A stretch of DNA of 64,000 nucleotides from Narthecium ossifragum (GCA_963920575.1 OY986965.1:3347072-3411071), one strand, 5' to 3'; positions 12,238 to 27,200 are shown, counted from the first letter of the stretch. Numbers and translations are program-made. The notes: a model not told the origin generated them from the sequence alone.

Positions 12238-15200
12238 CTGTAAAGAGAAATTCCAACTTTCACTTGAAGTTTACTGACAAACAAAATATAGCCGTGTGTG
12301 ATATTCATAGAGAATCTGCTATTCCAAAATGCAAGTGAAATGAATACAAGAGACAAAGACCCACCAAAACATAAACTTTATTGTGGTCAAAGACTCACCA
12401 TGACTTGAAAAACCTGAGTGCGCATGCACAAAAAACCTACATGCATGGGCCCAAGACACAATCGACATTAGGCACAAAATAGACACATTCCTACTATCCG
12501 TGCTCATCCACAAGCCAAAAGATGAGATCCTATGATAAATCTACTTTTTGTTGTAAAACAGAGCGGAAAGGACATAAACAGTTAGTGCAAATTTAAGTTG
12601 TATAAATTGCCATACTTGCACATTTGCCTACAGAAGTTGAAAAAGCAAAGCAATAAAATGCAATTCTCCAAGACATTGAGCCACAGAAACAAGTTATTTT
12701 TCCTAATATTGCAAAGAGATACAAAGTACTGCGCACTCAATGGACAACACTCAGCACAGAGAACTATGATGTTAAGAGTTTAAGACATATGGACCCAATA
12801 AAGGGTTAGACAGATCATTCTAGTTTGCTTTAGTTAAAAAAAATGGAAACAAACATACAAAGAAGAGTGAGATTTTTAGTTGAGTTTTAACAAGAGGACA
12901 TATATTGGGAGTCTCATGGCCATAGCGTCACCATATACAGCAACATTTGGTTTTGACTGATGAGACTAAATTGAGGAGCCAACAAGCTATTCCAACAAGA
13001 ATTGCTGGTGCTCAAACTGATTAAAAAGAAAAGCAGATGATCGAGAGGTATGATTCTTACCAGCATAGGGGCCCAGATGACACATATCAGTATGAAGAAT
13101 AAACAGATCCCACTGCAAAATTTAGTCATTTTTGATTGCCTTTGTCCTTGCTTGTGTGCCGCTCTATTTAATTGAGCGTCGCATTTGACCAGAAACAAGC
13201 TTGCATAGATGTCCTCCAACTACACATAAACTAGTATTAGAGATGATAAAAGTAAAGAAAAACTAAAACAAAACAACTCATAAAACATCTGATCAACATG
13301 GCCATCTACTATGATATGTAGTACCATGAAAAACAAAACCAATAACAGGGAACAGCAAAAGCTCTCATGTACAACATTCTTTTGATCTTAAGATTTAATC
13401 TCTTAGAAGGTGACTTTTTTTCATGGTCATAAACAAAATAGACATGCATAGTAAGGAAAGAAAATACGAGAACTAAAAAGCATGAGATAAATAGCAAAGG
13501 TGATGATAAATCCCATGCAAGTTTAACCCGTAGCCTCTGTCCTGATAGGGTTCTAGATGTTCTTAGAGTTTAAAATTTGCAAGAGTCAAACCAAGCTTAA
13601 AGTTTGTAGCATATAGTCTCCAACACGTTATAGAAATCACTTCCACAGAATTTACAGAACAATATGGAAAGTTTGCCTTTAGGTGATAAATCAATAATAC
13701 AGAGACATCGAGGAATTGTCTGTAATGCATATAAACCTATGACTGCCCAACTGTACACATGCATGCCTCTTGTATTCGAACTTCAAGTGACATCTTTTCA
13801 AGTATACGCGTAGTTTCCTCATAAACTCATAAGTCATTATTTTAATCTAAGTTTTGGTCCTCATTAACAGTAAGTCGAGCTACTTTTCTACCATAATTCT
13901 TGTGAAAGTAATTTAGAGTCAGAATATGAACATCAAAAACCACATCAGCAAGTATACTGGTGAGATTAAAGTGTTTCCTACTGGCCACAATTGTTTATTA
14001 TCTCACCAGTATGAATACAATGTATCTAAAACTTATATGTGCACCTTAAAAAAGCCATATTTTCCAATTCCGCACAAGTAGATGTCCTTGGATACCCCCC
14101 CATACCTTAAAAAACCACAAAATCAAGCATATTGCTATACGTTCCCCAATTGTTGTGTTAGCTTAAAGAAGTAAAGTTTTTCACATTCTGCACAAATAGA
14201 TGTCCTGGCTATCTCATTTCTCCAGAGGTCCAAAATATCCTTGCAAATGAGATCAGATATACAACCATCCTTAAGATGTGATTCACACTAGGGAGGCAAT
14301 CTCTTGTGTTGGATCCGCTTTGCACACATTCAATCAACATGACCTGATGGCCAGCCGGTATTAGAAGCCCAAGTCAACACAGTGGACTATATTAATTTTT
14401 AAGTCAACTTTCCAGACCAAACTACCAGATATGGCCTTTGAATCCAATCTGAGGAAGCAAAGTCCTCTCTGACGCCATCTTAGCAACTTTACTTGACCTG
14501 AAAATGCAGCAGATTCTTTGGCAACCCTGTGTCTCCACGAAAAGAGAGAACAAATCCATATGGAGCCAAAAAACAAACCAGCAAGACCAGACACCATAAC
14601 CAGCAGGCAAAAGTTGGATAAGACTACAGAAGCATGCAGATACTAGGATTTCCACTAAACAAGATTAGGGTTCTCAATAATCACAAAGACCTACGACTTC
14701 ACAAATGCTTCAGTAGTAATAGTCAAAGCTCCTTATGATAGACCAATTCACCTAAACTTATTCTACCGTCACTCCCTGAACTTGAATTTGCAAGCAAAAC
14801 CGATGACCTTAAGTGTACATATCGCCGTTCAACAACTACAAATGTAGCCATACTTGCCCACTTCAAGACCCGTGCCTTGAAGATGATTGGTGCAGCAAAG
14901 TCCGTCATTGACCAGCCTTCTCCTGCGTCTTCTTCTCCTTCTTGCACAAAGGCACACCAAGGATGAAGGACCTACGATTAGTGGCAAAGGGATGACCCTT
15001 TTCCTTTATTGATCCAATGATCTTTACAAGAGAATCCCTCACAACTCTCTCTCCCTCCAAGGTACAAAGATCTCTCAATAAAGAACCTCACAAACCCTAG
15101 CCAAAGCCTAGATGCCCCAACACCTTGGCCGGCCTACTCCTTATATAGAGGAATAGTCCTTGGCTTGCTCCAACAAACCACACCTAAGAAGTCCTACTCA

Positions 15201-18200
15201 AAGTCCTGGCTTTCATCCATATCTAGGCAATGGATAAGCAGCACACTACGTTTCCAAACATAGCTGGACTCTATCTTGAGTTTGACTTGCTTAAAGATCA
15301 CCATGACCACAACTTGACTCAAAATAAGACTCCTTCCTATTCATCCGCGCCAACAACTTCCCCTGTGCCAAACTTCATATTCTCCGTGTCATCACCTATT
15401 CCAAGTCGAATGCACGCGAGACATTTGAATTTGCTCGGCTGGATCGTCCTCCAAGGCCTATCCGCTCCGCCTGACGCGTCGCCCCCTAGTCCGACTCGAA
15501 GTCGCGTGTCATCTTCAAATTCTTCCGTGTAAAAACCGTTTCTGACCGCGTCATCAGTCTTGGAGCTTCCATCCCAAGTGGAATTAGGTGATTAACCCGC
15601 ATGGCTTGCTCTCTAACACTTATCGCATCAGCCTAGGCAAGCCAAGTCCTAGTCCGACTAGGACTGGGCATCCTGAGAGCGTCGCGCACGCGCTGCGCGC
15701 GCTCTCTCGCGAGTTGCATGCGCGCTCGACCCATGCGCCCATCTTGGTCGCCTTGGCGCATGTCCCGCTCGCCTGACTTGCTCCCGCGCGCGTCATGCTC
15801 TGTTGGGCTCGCCGTCTTCCTCCTTGGCCCGGTCCGTCGTGCCATGCTCAAAATTTGTCGTACCATCTTTGGGGAAATGTCATTTAGCCTCGTTCAAGGA
15901 CTTTTGCTCGTGCGATCATGATGTTTCCATGCTACCCATGGCTTGGTGTGCTGCACCGCGCCATGGCCCATGTCAACTCCGGCTGACACACGCCATGGCC
16001 CATGTCAGGACTCAAGGCCCTGACCGGGGGGGGGGGGGGTCAATCCATACTAACTTTCACAGATTATACCGAGCTTAGAGAGTGAAGGGCAAAGGATGTT
16101 TAAATTTCAAAGGAATAAGTTCACCTTTACACTGCAAGTTCCAATCTTCATCTTCGTAACCTAAGCTACCAAGTTCTAGCAAACAAGATATCCCAGCATT
16201 ATCAGGAAGGCATCTAAATTATTTATCATTTCTCATTCTTCATAAACAGAGAAGCATGTTATATAAGCTACTCTATACTTGATAAGCATAACAAAAGTAA
16301 ACATTAGAGAGCTAAAAAGAGGTACTTCTTGACTCTTTATCCTGTCAAAGACACAGGAGAATCATACTAAGTTACACTTCTCACTAGTTATAGTATGCTT
16401 TTGCTTAGAAAACATTGAATCGGCTGGATGATTGAAATCAGAAAACAGATTAAAATAGATGCTGTGTAAGTCATACCTTCAACCAGTCGTACATTGTCAG
16501 AGAAGTGGACGTGCAAGACCAATCAAGCACACATCGTAACTCATACAGAAACGGTAATACACGATAAAGTCGAAAACCTAGGTAATTAATTCGTGTGATT
16601 TTGCTAGTCAAAAACTGCCGATACAAAGTGCTTTTATTAGGAATCCCATATCGAATTTGTAATGCCTGCAGAGCCAATGAAATTGATTTTGTGAGATAGA
16701 TCGCACGAAGAGCTAGTCCTCCTATCCGCTTGTGAGATGGCTCCATGTACCAAGCATACTCTGTGACAGAGTATGTAAACAACACAAGGTTGGAAAGGTA
16801 GAAAATAAGATTGCCCGTGGCAAAGGAGCATAGATAGATAATGCGATTCAGCACGATCAAGAAAAAAAGGACCTGCAAAGAAAGAAAAGGAAAGTCCCTT
16901 TAGGCAGAAAGAAGAATGAACTATACAACAGGAAATAGAATCCTCTCTAAGTGCAGTTAAGAAACAAGGCACCAAAATGCCAACTAATTCATGATGCGTT
17001 TGCCAGAAAACATTAGATATATAATTAATCATGCCTCACCATCAAGATGAAAACAAATTCTTTAGGGAATTGATCTTCGAGTTGATAAACCTCAAGAAAC
17101 TGGCTGTTGTTTTTTATGACAGACTGGTAAAACATTGCAACCAAAAAGAAAACCGCTAAGTCTGCACAAAAAATATATGCATATAGGTCAATTTCTGTTC
17201 TGCCTCCTCCAATCACAGATATTATAGGGTAGGGGAAGTCTATCTCTTCAAAAAGCCCCATACTTTGGGCCTTAAGAATTTCTGTTGCTACATCTGCAGC
17301 TGGAGTCAATGATCTGTACCACTCCACTACAGGACATCCAGCCAAAGGAGAAGCATAAACAACTTCAAGAACAGCAAGAGCTATATTTGAATTTTCAGGA
17401 CTTTTTTCGATGCTCTGAATTCGAACTCTGCTCATTGAATGACATGTAGTTGGCACTTTGGCTTCACAATTTATTTCATGAGAGATTGTAAGCAACTGGT
17501 TGATTCTGGATTCTATCCTCTCTGGCTGGATTCCATCCTCTGGCCATTCATCGACTTTCAATGAAAGCTGCACAAAAAAAGGAGGTGCTTCTGATCCTCG
17601 AATTAATGACCTCCAGTACCTAGAAAAACCTCTTACAATTATCTTGATGACATTTAATGCTGGAGATGCAAACTGCTTCAATCTATCCCTCCATCTGGTG
17701 CTGACAGCATGTTTTTCCTGGTAAGGATTTCTTCCCACAAACAGTTTAAATTCTGCCACTGGTGTCCACTCTCCATCTCTTGCAGTTATTGAACTTTGCA
17801 GAAGTGTAGATATGTACACCATGAAGAGAGGAAGGGTGCTAAAAACAAAGGATGCAGTATTTTTATGTGCAGGAAAACCTAACCTCTCAAGTATGGTTGA
17901 ATCAATATTCAACCCACAGTGCTGGATAATTATCTGGTACAAATACTGAACTAAAATATTGAACTCTGTATAAATCAGCATAATAACCCAAAACAAGTAA
18001 CTAGGACCAGAATTCACACAGAGAGCATATAGAAAAAGGCTTGCTAGGTAAGCCATAGAAAGCAGACTGAAATTCCACAGGAAGACAATAATAAAGCAGC
18101 AGTAACACACAACATCGTTGTTGGATCGCATCTGTGACCATATGAAATGAAGGATCCTTCCAATTTGAAGGCTAGCTGGAGTTCCAGTGTCAGAACAAAT

Positions 18201-21200
18201 TGATGACATACGATCCAAGTGCTCATAACTCGAGATATTCTGACCCTCTATTTCATCATGCAACCCATTCACGGCAGAAGGGTGATCGTTAGCATCTGAT
18301 TCTTCAGGTTCAATGTTCAAGAAGCTCACTATATTTGTAACTGCCTGATTTCCAAGGGTCTGAACTTGACAAACACCATCACCAATCAGCTGAACGGCAG
18401 AATATATGGGGTTCTCTTTACCTATCCCTCTATCATTTCGAATTTTGTCAGCATTCTGCTCTGCTGTATCTTCCTTTCCTCCAAGATCACTTATTTCATA
18501 AAGAGAATCCAGAGAATGCTTCACATATTCCAGTGTCAATGAGCTTTCACTTTTCATGCTAGTGGGCGAGTCCTGTACGGAAGATATTTCCTGAGACAAA
18601 TGTTCGTACTTTGGTGTGCTGGGCAGAGCAAATTCAAACAAATTATATGAATCTTTACTGACATCTTGGTCCTGCTTGCTGGCCAATCCATCCTCATTAT
18701 CTGGTACCAAATCAGATTTATAAGTGTTTATTGAAGACGTCCGTCTACGACGAAGGCCTTCACTTTGTGGAGAAGTATTTCCAAATTGTGTGGCAGAATT
18801 TATGCTGTTGAGTTGACTTTGCAAATTGAGCATCTCAGCTTTCATCTTCTCGACTTGCAAGTTACGCTGCCGTTTTTGCTCTTCAGATTCACGAATATGC
18901 TTCAACTGTGCAGTTTTCCATGCAGCCCTTTTCTCTTGTTCCCGACTCATAGCACCAATTTGCTCAGCCTCAAGATATCTTGCCACATAATCGAATTCTC
19001 TGGAGGAAAATATGTATGATTGCATTGATACTAGCAAGAAAATAACAATTTCCACCAATGCAGACCGTGATGTGATTCGGAATCCATAATCGTACTTATA
19101 AAATCCGATAATCTCATATATATAGTCAATATTTTCACACTTCCCTGAGCTGAAAACCCCCAAATAAGGAGATTGATATGCTAGAGAAAGAACGATGACT
19201 GCAAAATTATACATGCGCAGAAATCTAAAGATTTTATTTCTCTTTTTCAACAATTGAAGCCTCATTCGGAAGAAAACCAGTGCAAAACCAAGGTAACCAA
19301 GGTGCAGAATATCATATTCCAGAGTTCCTGTTATCAAAATCAAAGCAAGAACAATGTCCAGTAAATGACAATAGGTGTATAGCCTTATGTAATCAAGGAA
19401 GGTCCACATGCTTTTTGTTTCAAAAGAGAGATCCCTCCAGACTAATGCATTTTTTCTTTGGGACATCATTTGCCGATATGTATGTGTCTCTGAAAAACCA
19501 GTAAAATGATCAGAACGAAGTTTAAAAGAAGAGAACACAAAAACTGCATAGTAACTGGCCAGCATTCGTGGATCATCAACAATTAGCCCTGCAAAAATGA
19601 TAAACTTGTTTAGATATTTCTGTTCAAGAGAAAACAACTGAAGCAGATAACACCTATGGTTAAACAAATAAGACAATTCACCAATCTAATATCAGAAAAA
19701 GGAAGTACCAAGCCAGCATTTCTTGCAATAGTCAAAGTGAAGACTTGAACTGCTCCAGCAATCACGACAGTGAACTTCCATCTCGGAAGGATGATAAATC
19801 CAAGGAATCAGGTTTTTCCAAATTGCAAAATACTGAAGAATGAGGATTGAAGCAAATGAAAAGACAAAAACGGGCCACAATCGACAGATAAGTCGTCTGT
19901 TCAGAAGAATGCAGGCAACAAGGCAAATGATGTAGAACAGAGAGATGGCATTCAGCACAGTAAAACTTGCTACTAGTAGCACGATCATGTTAATCTCTAG
20001 ACCACGGAGTTTGCATAGATTCTCTATCCAAAATCTCAAGTAAATTTTAAGTGTAGTCTTCTGCATTTCAAATCTTTCTTTTCGCAGCGAAAGGATCCGC
20101 TTCTTGTTCCACTTGTGACTTTCCTTTGAACTTCCCCATATATAATTAAAGGAATACCTCCTTGTGCTACTTTCTGTGCTTTTTCCCTCACTTGGTATGG
20201 AATCTGACACTTGATATCTGTCAGAGCTCAAGGATGGCCATGTGTTGGTAGTTGTGCCCCTTTGTCTCACAGACAGAAGACTGGAATTTACTGATGCCTT
20301 ATGCTGTGCGGCCTGAACTGAAATACCAGTTGACGCATAATCTGTTGAAATAAATAACTGGCAAGGCTCCTCCCACTTACCCTTATTGACTAAAGACTTT
20401 GGCATTATCTCTAGCCAGTGGAAAACATTGTATTGAAGGCTACATGCAACAATCACCAGAATTTTCCCTCTCAAGCCTGACTCAAGGCCCCAAAATCCGG
20501 AATCAAAAACTTCAAATCCAAGAGTTACTGACAAGCCAAAGAGATCTTGACCAGGAAACATGTGAGCCAGTTTTCCCCACATCTGGAAAAGATATTCAGA
20601 TAACACAAGAAGTCCTGTATAAACGAGGAACAGTTTGGAAGGAACCCTAGAAGCTTTCGGTAAAGTAGAACAGATTAGGAGGCCCAGAAGATAAAAAAAT
20701 CCAAAAGCACTAACTGGAGATAGAGAAGCATAAAAAACAGCAATAGACAAAATCTTCTCGCTATGCCAAATTAAGAACCTCTTTACAAACCCTAGAACAC
20801 CAAGTTCTGATGAAGCAAAAGCATCAACTGTCCTGCTGTACCTGCTTTGTCTCCTTTCGTAGCTATACAATTGCATTACAATCAAGACAGCTAAAGATTC
20901 CCAAATATTCTCAAGCAAAGAAACCTCAGGGTTGAAACCAAGATCAGGATAAAGATTAATCATCTCTGACACCACTGTCTGGAAGCTTGAAGAGATGCTT
21001 AAGCTATAGGTGAATATAAAAACTAGAGTAGCATAAACTTTTAATGGGAACCAGAGCCGCCTTCTTGTCTTCTCCACAAGTTGTCTTCCAATTATCCAGA
21101 ATAAAAGGAAAAGCAGGTACCCGAATGATATATAATTTGGAACCACCAGATATACTGTTAAAAGAATAGTCAAGAATGCTATGTACGTCCCATATGAGCG

Positions 21201-24200
21201 GTACGTTGACAAAAATTTCTCTCCAATTCCACTGAGATATGTGGCTATCAACTTCTCTGGGGACCAAAAGACAAGAATAGAGTAACAAACTTCAGAATAG
21301 TATTGGTATATTCTATAAGATCATGACAAGGCATCTAAAATATCGAACAATAAATCTATCAGGGAAGGGGGCGGAAAGAGGGTGGAGTGGGGTGGGGTGA
21401 GAGTTCTATTTCTTAATTAAGTAAATTACCGTGTGAAGTTCTGCTTGACTGACGGTCCATGGACCTTGGTGAGGAATAAACTGACAGCAAAACAGATTTG
21501 TTAAAACCAGCTTTCAGGATGCTAAATCCAAAAGGAGCACAAGGGGTATGCTGTATGATAGCAGAAAAAGAGACCAGCATTTTAAATCCATGGTTCTGCA
21601 ATGCACAAAAGCACAATAGAATGCCTATCTCCATAAAGTCCCTGAAAGAAGCATGACTCGGAAGTCCTGCACAGCCCACGATGAAAAAGCTTTAAATTCT
21701 CATTAGACTTAACTCAGATGTCAAAGACCAGACATAGTAATGCATTTAAAAGACTGCAACTTGGAACAACCGAACAAAGAGGATAACAAAACATAATATA
21801 CAAGCACATTTAAAAAGGCTATAATTTGGAACAAAATGCTGAATATTACAGAGAGCATGTGTGCTGGTGGCATGAAACTCTTCGGAGCTAATATATGTAT
21901 CGGCATAGGGTCTGTGCCGATAAGTTACCAGCACATAACGTATCAGTATGTGCTGATAAGCACGACAATCACTTAAGAGTACCAGCAAACACAGATTGAC
22001 ATGCTGGTCAGCACAGACTAATATGTATCATGTGCCGGTAAATTACCAGCACGATGCTTGTATCAACACACACCCTATGTTGATACATGACTTAGCATAA
22101 AAGAGCTTCGTGCTGCTGGCATGAAGTCCATGTCCAGTTTTGGCATGTGCCATCCGGCCGGTACTTACATATGTAACTCTAGAGTCTATACTATAATAGC
22201 TAGAGTTTATTACACATATACCCCTATTAACTTGTGATATTACATATGTACCCAAGACATCCAACATATTTAAAAAATACCCCCAAAAACGTCAAAAAAT
22301 CCAGAATATACCCCTCCATCCTTACGGCGTTAACAGGGCCCTGTAAAATGTCTATTTTGACCTTAGCCTACTGTGGAGTTTAAAACCAAATAGATATGAA
22401 AAAGGGCAAAAAAGACATTTTGCAGGGCTTGTTAATGCTGTGGAGATGGAGGGGCATATTTTGAATTTTTCCGAAGTTTGTGGGGGGAACTTTTGAAATA
22501 TGTTGAACGCCAAGGGTACATATGTAATATCACAAGATTGTAGGGTTATATATGTAATAAACCCTAATAACTAACAAGTAATAATTGGAGTAGTTTGGTT
22601 ACTAACTTATGGGAAAGAAACATTGGCATATCAAGCAGACTTGCATTTGACTATGATAGCTAGTGAATCAGACAGAGAGCTGACAAGAAAGAAAAAATGA
22701 ATCATGTGACGATTTGCCTAATTGAAACAAAATTTCCGTAGTCAAAGAACACTGCTCCCAAGCCTTTGAGACTAGTTCAAGCTGAAAAATGTAGAGCAGA
22801 GAGAGATGTGCTTCAACAAATACCTCATGCTCAACTCTAATACCTCATGCTCAACTCAATCCAAACCCAAATGACCCTGATTGACACCCCTATGTAGTTG
22901 TTATATGGTTACCCTTATTAAAGGTATTACTTTTCGGATCCAATTAGTCCAATGTGTTAACTAACTCTAGATTCTATACCATTATAACTAACAAGGAATC
23001 ATTGCAGTAATTTCATTATAAAACTCAGGGAAGAAAAAATGGCATACCAAGCAGACTTACATGCGTCTATAATTGCGAGAGAATTAAGCACATAAAACTA
23101 TTATTTATAAGAGATAACAAAAATGAAAAGAAGAATCATATAACGACTTACCTAGTTAAGACAAGATTTCTGTAGTCAAGTAACTATGCTCCAAAGTCTT
23201 TAGACTAGGTTGAGCTAAAGAATGTAGAGCAGAAAGAGATGTGCCTCACAAAATTCACTCAACTCTAATACCTCATGCTCAACTCAACCCAGACCCTGAT
23301 TGACACTCTCATGTAGTATATGGTTGCCCGTATTAAAGGTACTAGAAAAACAAGATTGCAAGGGAATGTGATGCGGACATCAGATCCAGATTGGGATACG
23401 GGTCGAGTCAGATGTCATTGTTATATTTTGGACTTGAACCCTTAGTCTGGGTCAAGTCATGTTGTATTTGGACTTGAACCACTTTGGTCAAGTCATGTTA
23501 TCTCTCCTATATAAGAGAGCCTTAGGTCTTGTATGGGATTATTGATGAATGAAAACTATATGCTACTCTCTCTCTAACTCTCTCCTGATTCCTCCTCCTT
23601 CTTCCTGGTTCTTTCTTCCTCCTTCCTCCCTCCCCTCTCCCCTGCTAGCTCTTCTCTCCCTGCTAGCTCTTTCTCAGCCAGCCGGCATCAAACTGGTATC
23701 AGAGCTGGCTGCTTGATGTCCGGTTCAAGCAGTCGACCCTCCACAGTTAACTTTCCTTACCTTCCCCACCAGCAGCTGCCACCGCCACCACGAGGACAGC
23801 AGCCACCGCCACCACCTCCCCCAAGACCTCAACAGCCCCACCTCTTTTCTCACCGACCGTACACCCCGCAACACTACCTACGCATCTCTGAAACCCCAGA
23901 CCCTACCCTAGTCCCGGTCATAGCCGACGAACTTGACGTCGACGACTACGACTTCGACAACGAGGCGGATGACGACCTAGCTCAATTCGGAAAGATGGCC
24001 ATCAGCAGCAGAAGCACCACCCCACAGTAGGAGGCGAGAGCTAACAAAGCTCCAAAAAAAAAAAGAAGAAGTTCTCTGTGCATCGAAAGAAGAAGAAGCC
24101 AGAACAGAAAGAAAAAAAAAAGAAAAAAAAAAGGAAATTACTGGTCTCAGTTCCTTCTTCTTCCTCCCCGTCGCCTTCTCCTCTTCACGTACTCCTCTTC

Positions 24201-27200
24201 CCCCCACCTCCGACCCTCCCTTTCTCCCATTTTCAGTCCCCTCTCCTCAGCTCCAAACTCCGCCGTCCACCTTCCCCCCCCCCCCCCCCCCTACCAGCGA
24301 TCCCCTAACCCATTTCCCCTACCACTGCTCAACAAGCATCACCAGAGAAAGAGAGTGAGAGATTGAGAGAGAGAGAGAGAGAGTGGGCAAGAGAGAGGTA
24401 CCTGAGAGAGTCAGCACGTGAGAGATCCCTCTCCCCTGCTACCTTCTTTCTCAACCGTCGCCATCGCCGCTCTCCGTCGCCTTCATCGTCGCCGTTCTCC
24501 GTCGCCTTCACCATCGCCGTTCTCCGTCACCTTTGCAGTCGCCGTCTCCCGCCACCATCACCACCTCCGTCGCCTTCACCATCGCCTTCTTCCCCGCCAA
24601 TCCCTCACCTCGGGACCCCGACGCCGCCCTCGGGAACCCTCGACGCCGCCCTCGAAGAACCCTGCGCCTCTCTCGGGAACCCTCGTCGCCACCCTCGGGA
24701 CGGCCCGAGATCTTTCGCCCGATCGTGTGTGCATCGGGGTGGGGGTGTTAAAGGCCTGTCAGACCAAGGAGGTAGATCAGCCTTAAAAGGCTATCGGGAC
24801 CCAGTCAGAGTCATTTGACCCAGCAAACGGGTTAAGCCCAGCCAGATCAGATTCATCCCACTTAAGCTTGGAACAGACTCGGGCCAGGTTAGACTACTTA
24901 TGTCAGTCAGACTGAACCAGGTTAGTCACTCCTATGGATCTTTTTTGTGAATTCTGAATTTAGCATCAATTCTCTATTGTGTTGGGCATAATTTCACAAA
25001 TTTTCCTCCTCTGTTTGCTATATATGCCTAATCCATTTATGATTGCTTTGAATTACCATATATGTCTAATACTCCCTACTAACTGGACTTTGATATTAAT
25101 TGTGGAGTTTATTAGCAATTTTTGAAATCCAATTCTACACGCCTGAAATCTATGTGACTTAATCCCAACATTGAAATTTTGCTGAAATTGGTTTAAAATT
25201 TGTATTGAAATTTACTTGGATTTCACTCCTGTTGATCTCTTGCATCATGCCTTGGGTCCACATACAATCATTTGCATATTAGTTATAGTCATCCCACATC
25301 TGCATGCAACTTCGTAGTAGTCGTTTCACATCTGATTCACAACACCACGTGACTATGGACCCTACAATGGAATCTTTAATGAAGAACCTTCAAGATTTAA
25401 CTGCTGAACTCCGGCAAGTTTGGCAGGAGAGTGCTCGGACTAACGCTAGGATAGACGCACTTGAGGTGTCCGTCCAACGAATAAGTGGTGTCAACGACAA
25501 CCACTCACACCGCAGTGCGGGCACAGACACTAATGGAGAAGGCCCTGGATTCCTAGGACATCTCCCACCAAACAATCCCCGACCCCATCGACATCATCGA
25601 GACTTAGGTCCCCAGCACAATGGTCGAGGCCGTAGGCATGAGACCGAGTTTAGGGATGTCCGCGATCACGATGAGGATGTAATGCGGGGCATTCGAGTTG
25701 AGGCCCCCACCTTTGATGGTCGCATTGACCCTAAGGTCTTTTCTGATTGGCTTCAGGAGATGGACCACTTCTTTGAGTGGTACAATCTATCTGAGAACCG
25801 ACGTGTTAGATTCGCTAAAATGAAACTCATCGGGCAAGCCAAACTTTTCTGGCACAACACCGAGCAATTGTTGCTCCGCACCAACCAGCCACCTATAACC
25901 GATTGGATAGAGATGGACAAACTGAAAATCAAATACTTGCCTTCCATCTACCATGGAAATCTTTTGGATCAATGGACTAACTTGCGCCAAGGAGGACGAT
26001 CAGTCACCGAGTACATCGCCCAATTCGAAGAGTTCATGATGCGAAGTGGCGTGGTTGAGGATGAACGAGTGATCCTAAGTCGATTTCGACAAGGCCTTAA
26101 TGATGACTTGAGGAGGGAATTGGCCCTCCGAGAGGTTACTACCCTTGAACATGCCTACACTGTAGCGCAAACCTATGAGCGAATCTCTAGGTCTGTATAC
26201 ACAAGGCGCCAGGTAGCTAACAACTTTCAACCCGCACGACCCAGACCTATTGTTGGATCTCCCACTCCTAAACCTACACCTTTTACTGCCACCTCTAGCC
26301 AAGACAATAGAGGCAAAGGAGTCCTAGGAGCCCCTCCCAGACAACCCCCCAAGCTTCGATGCTACAAATGCCAAGGTTTTGGTCATATTGCTGCCAACTG
26401 CGCAAACAAATCACTCCTCATTGACGAGATAGGCTTGGAAACTGACTTACAAGATCTTGAGGAGCAAGTCTATGAACCAAACCTAGAGACCCTCCAACTT
26501 GTTGACGAGGACTGCGAGGATGATTTTGTACCTCTTAGCTGCATTCGCTCCTCACCTTTTCCAGTTGACTCTAGTGACATTGAATCACACGACCCTACTG
26601 TGAACGTGGTTCGGTGTGCCCTTTCCCGTCCAAAAGAAAGTGACGACTGGCGCAGAAATGCTATCTTTCACACCTACATTAAGTGTGGAGAGAAGGATTG
26701 CAAGGTTATCATCGATAGTGGGAGATGTATAAATGCGATCTCTTCCACCACTGTCTCCCGTTTGGGTTTGACTCATGTTCCCTATCCGCTCCCTTATAAG
26801 GTTTCTTGGGTCGACACGTCCTCCATTCCCATCAAAGAAAGGTGCCTTGTCCCAATAAAGATCCTATCTTATACAGATCGCATCTGGTGTGATGTAATTC
26901 CCATGGATGTCGGGCATCTTATCTTAGGACGACCCTGGTTATTCGACCTTGATGTTACCATCTATGGTCGATCCAACTCTTGTTCCTTCACATTTGAAGG
27001 GAAGAAAATCAAACTCAACCCCTTGAAACCCTCCACAACTGTCAAGAGTACATCGAAGGTTGTGCCCGCAGGTAAGAATCCTTCCACGAGCAAGGGCCTC
27101 CACATTATCAGTCCAGCTGAATTTGAGAAGGAGGTCCGGAATGAATCTGTGATTTTTGCTTTAGTTGCCAATGAGGTCCCGCCAGACAACCGGGGCGAGC

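Noticed and set aside
17500..19504. Plus-strand frames opposite PIEZO exons 14-15
   Set aside because: Shadows of the minus-strand coding frame, with no motif of their own.
24078..24818. Pro/Ser/Arg-rich frames in the chromovirus 1 leader
   Set aside because: Open in three frames at once because of C-rich repeats; no domain seen.
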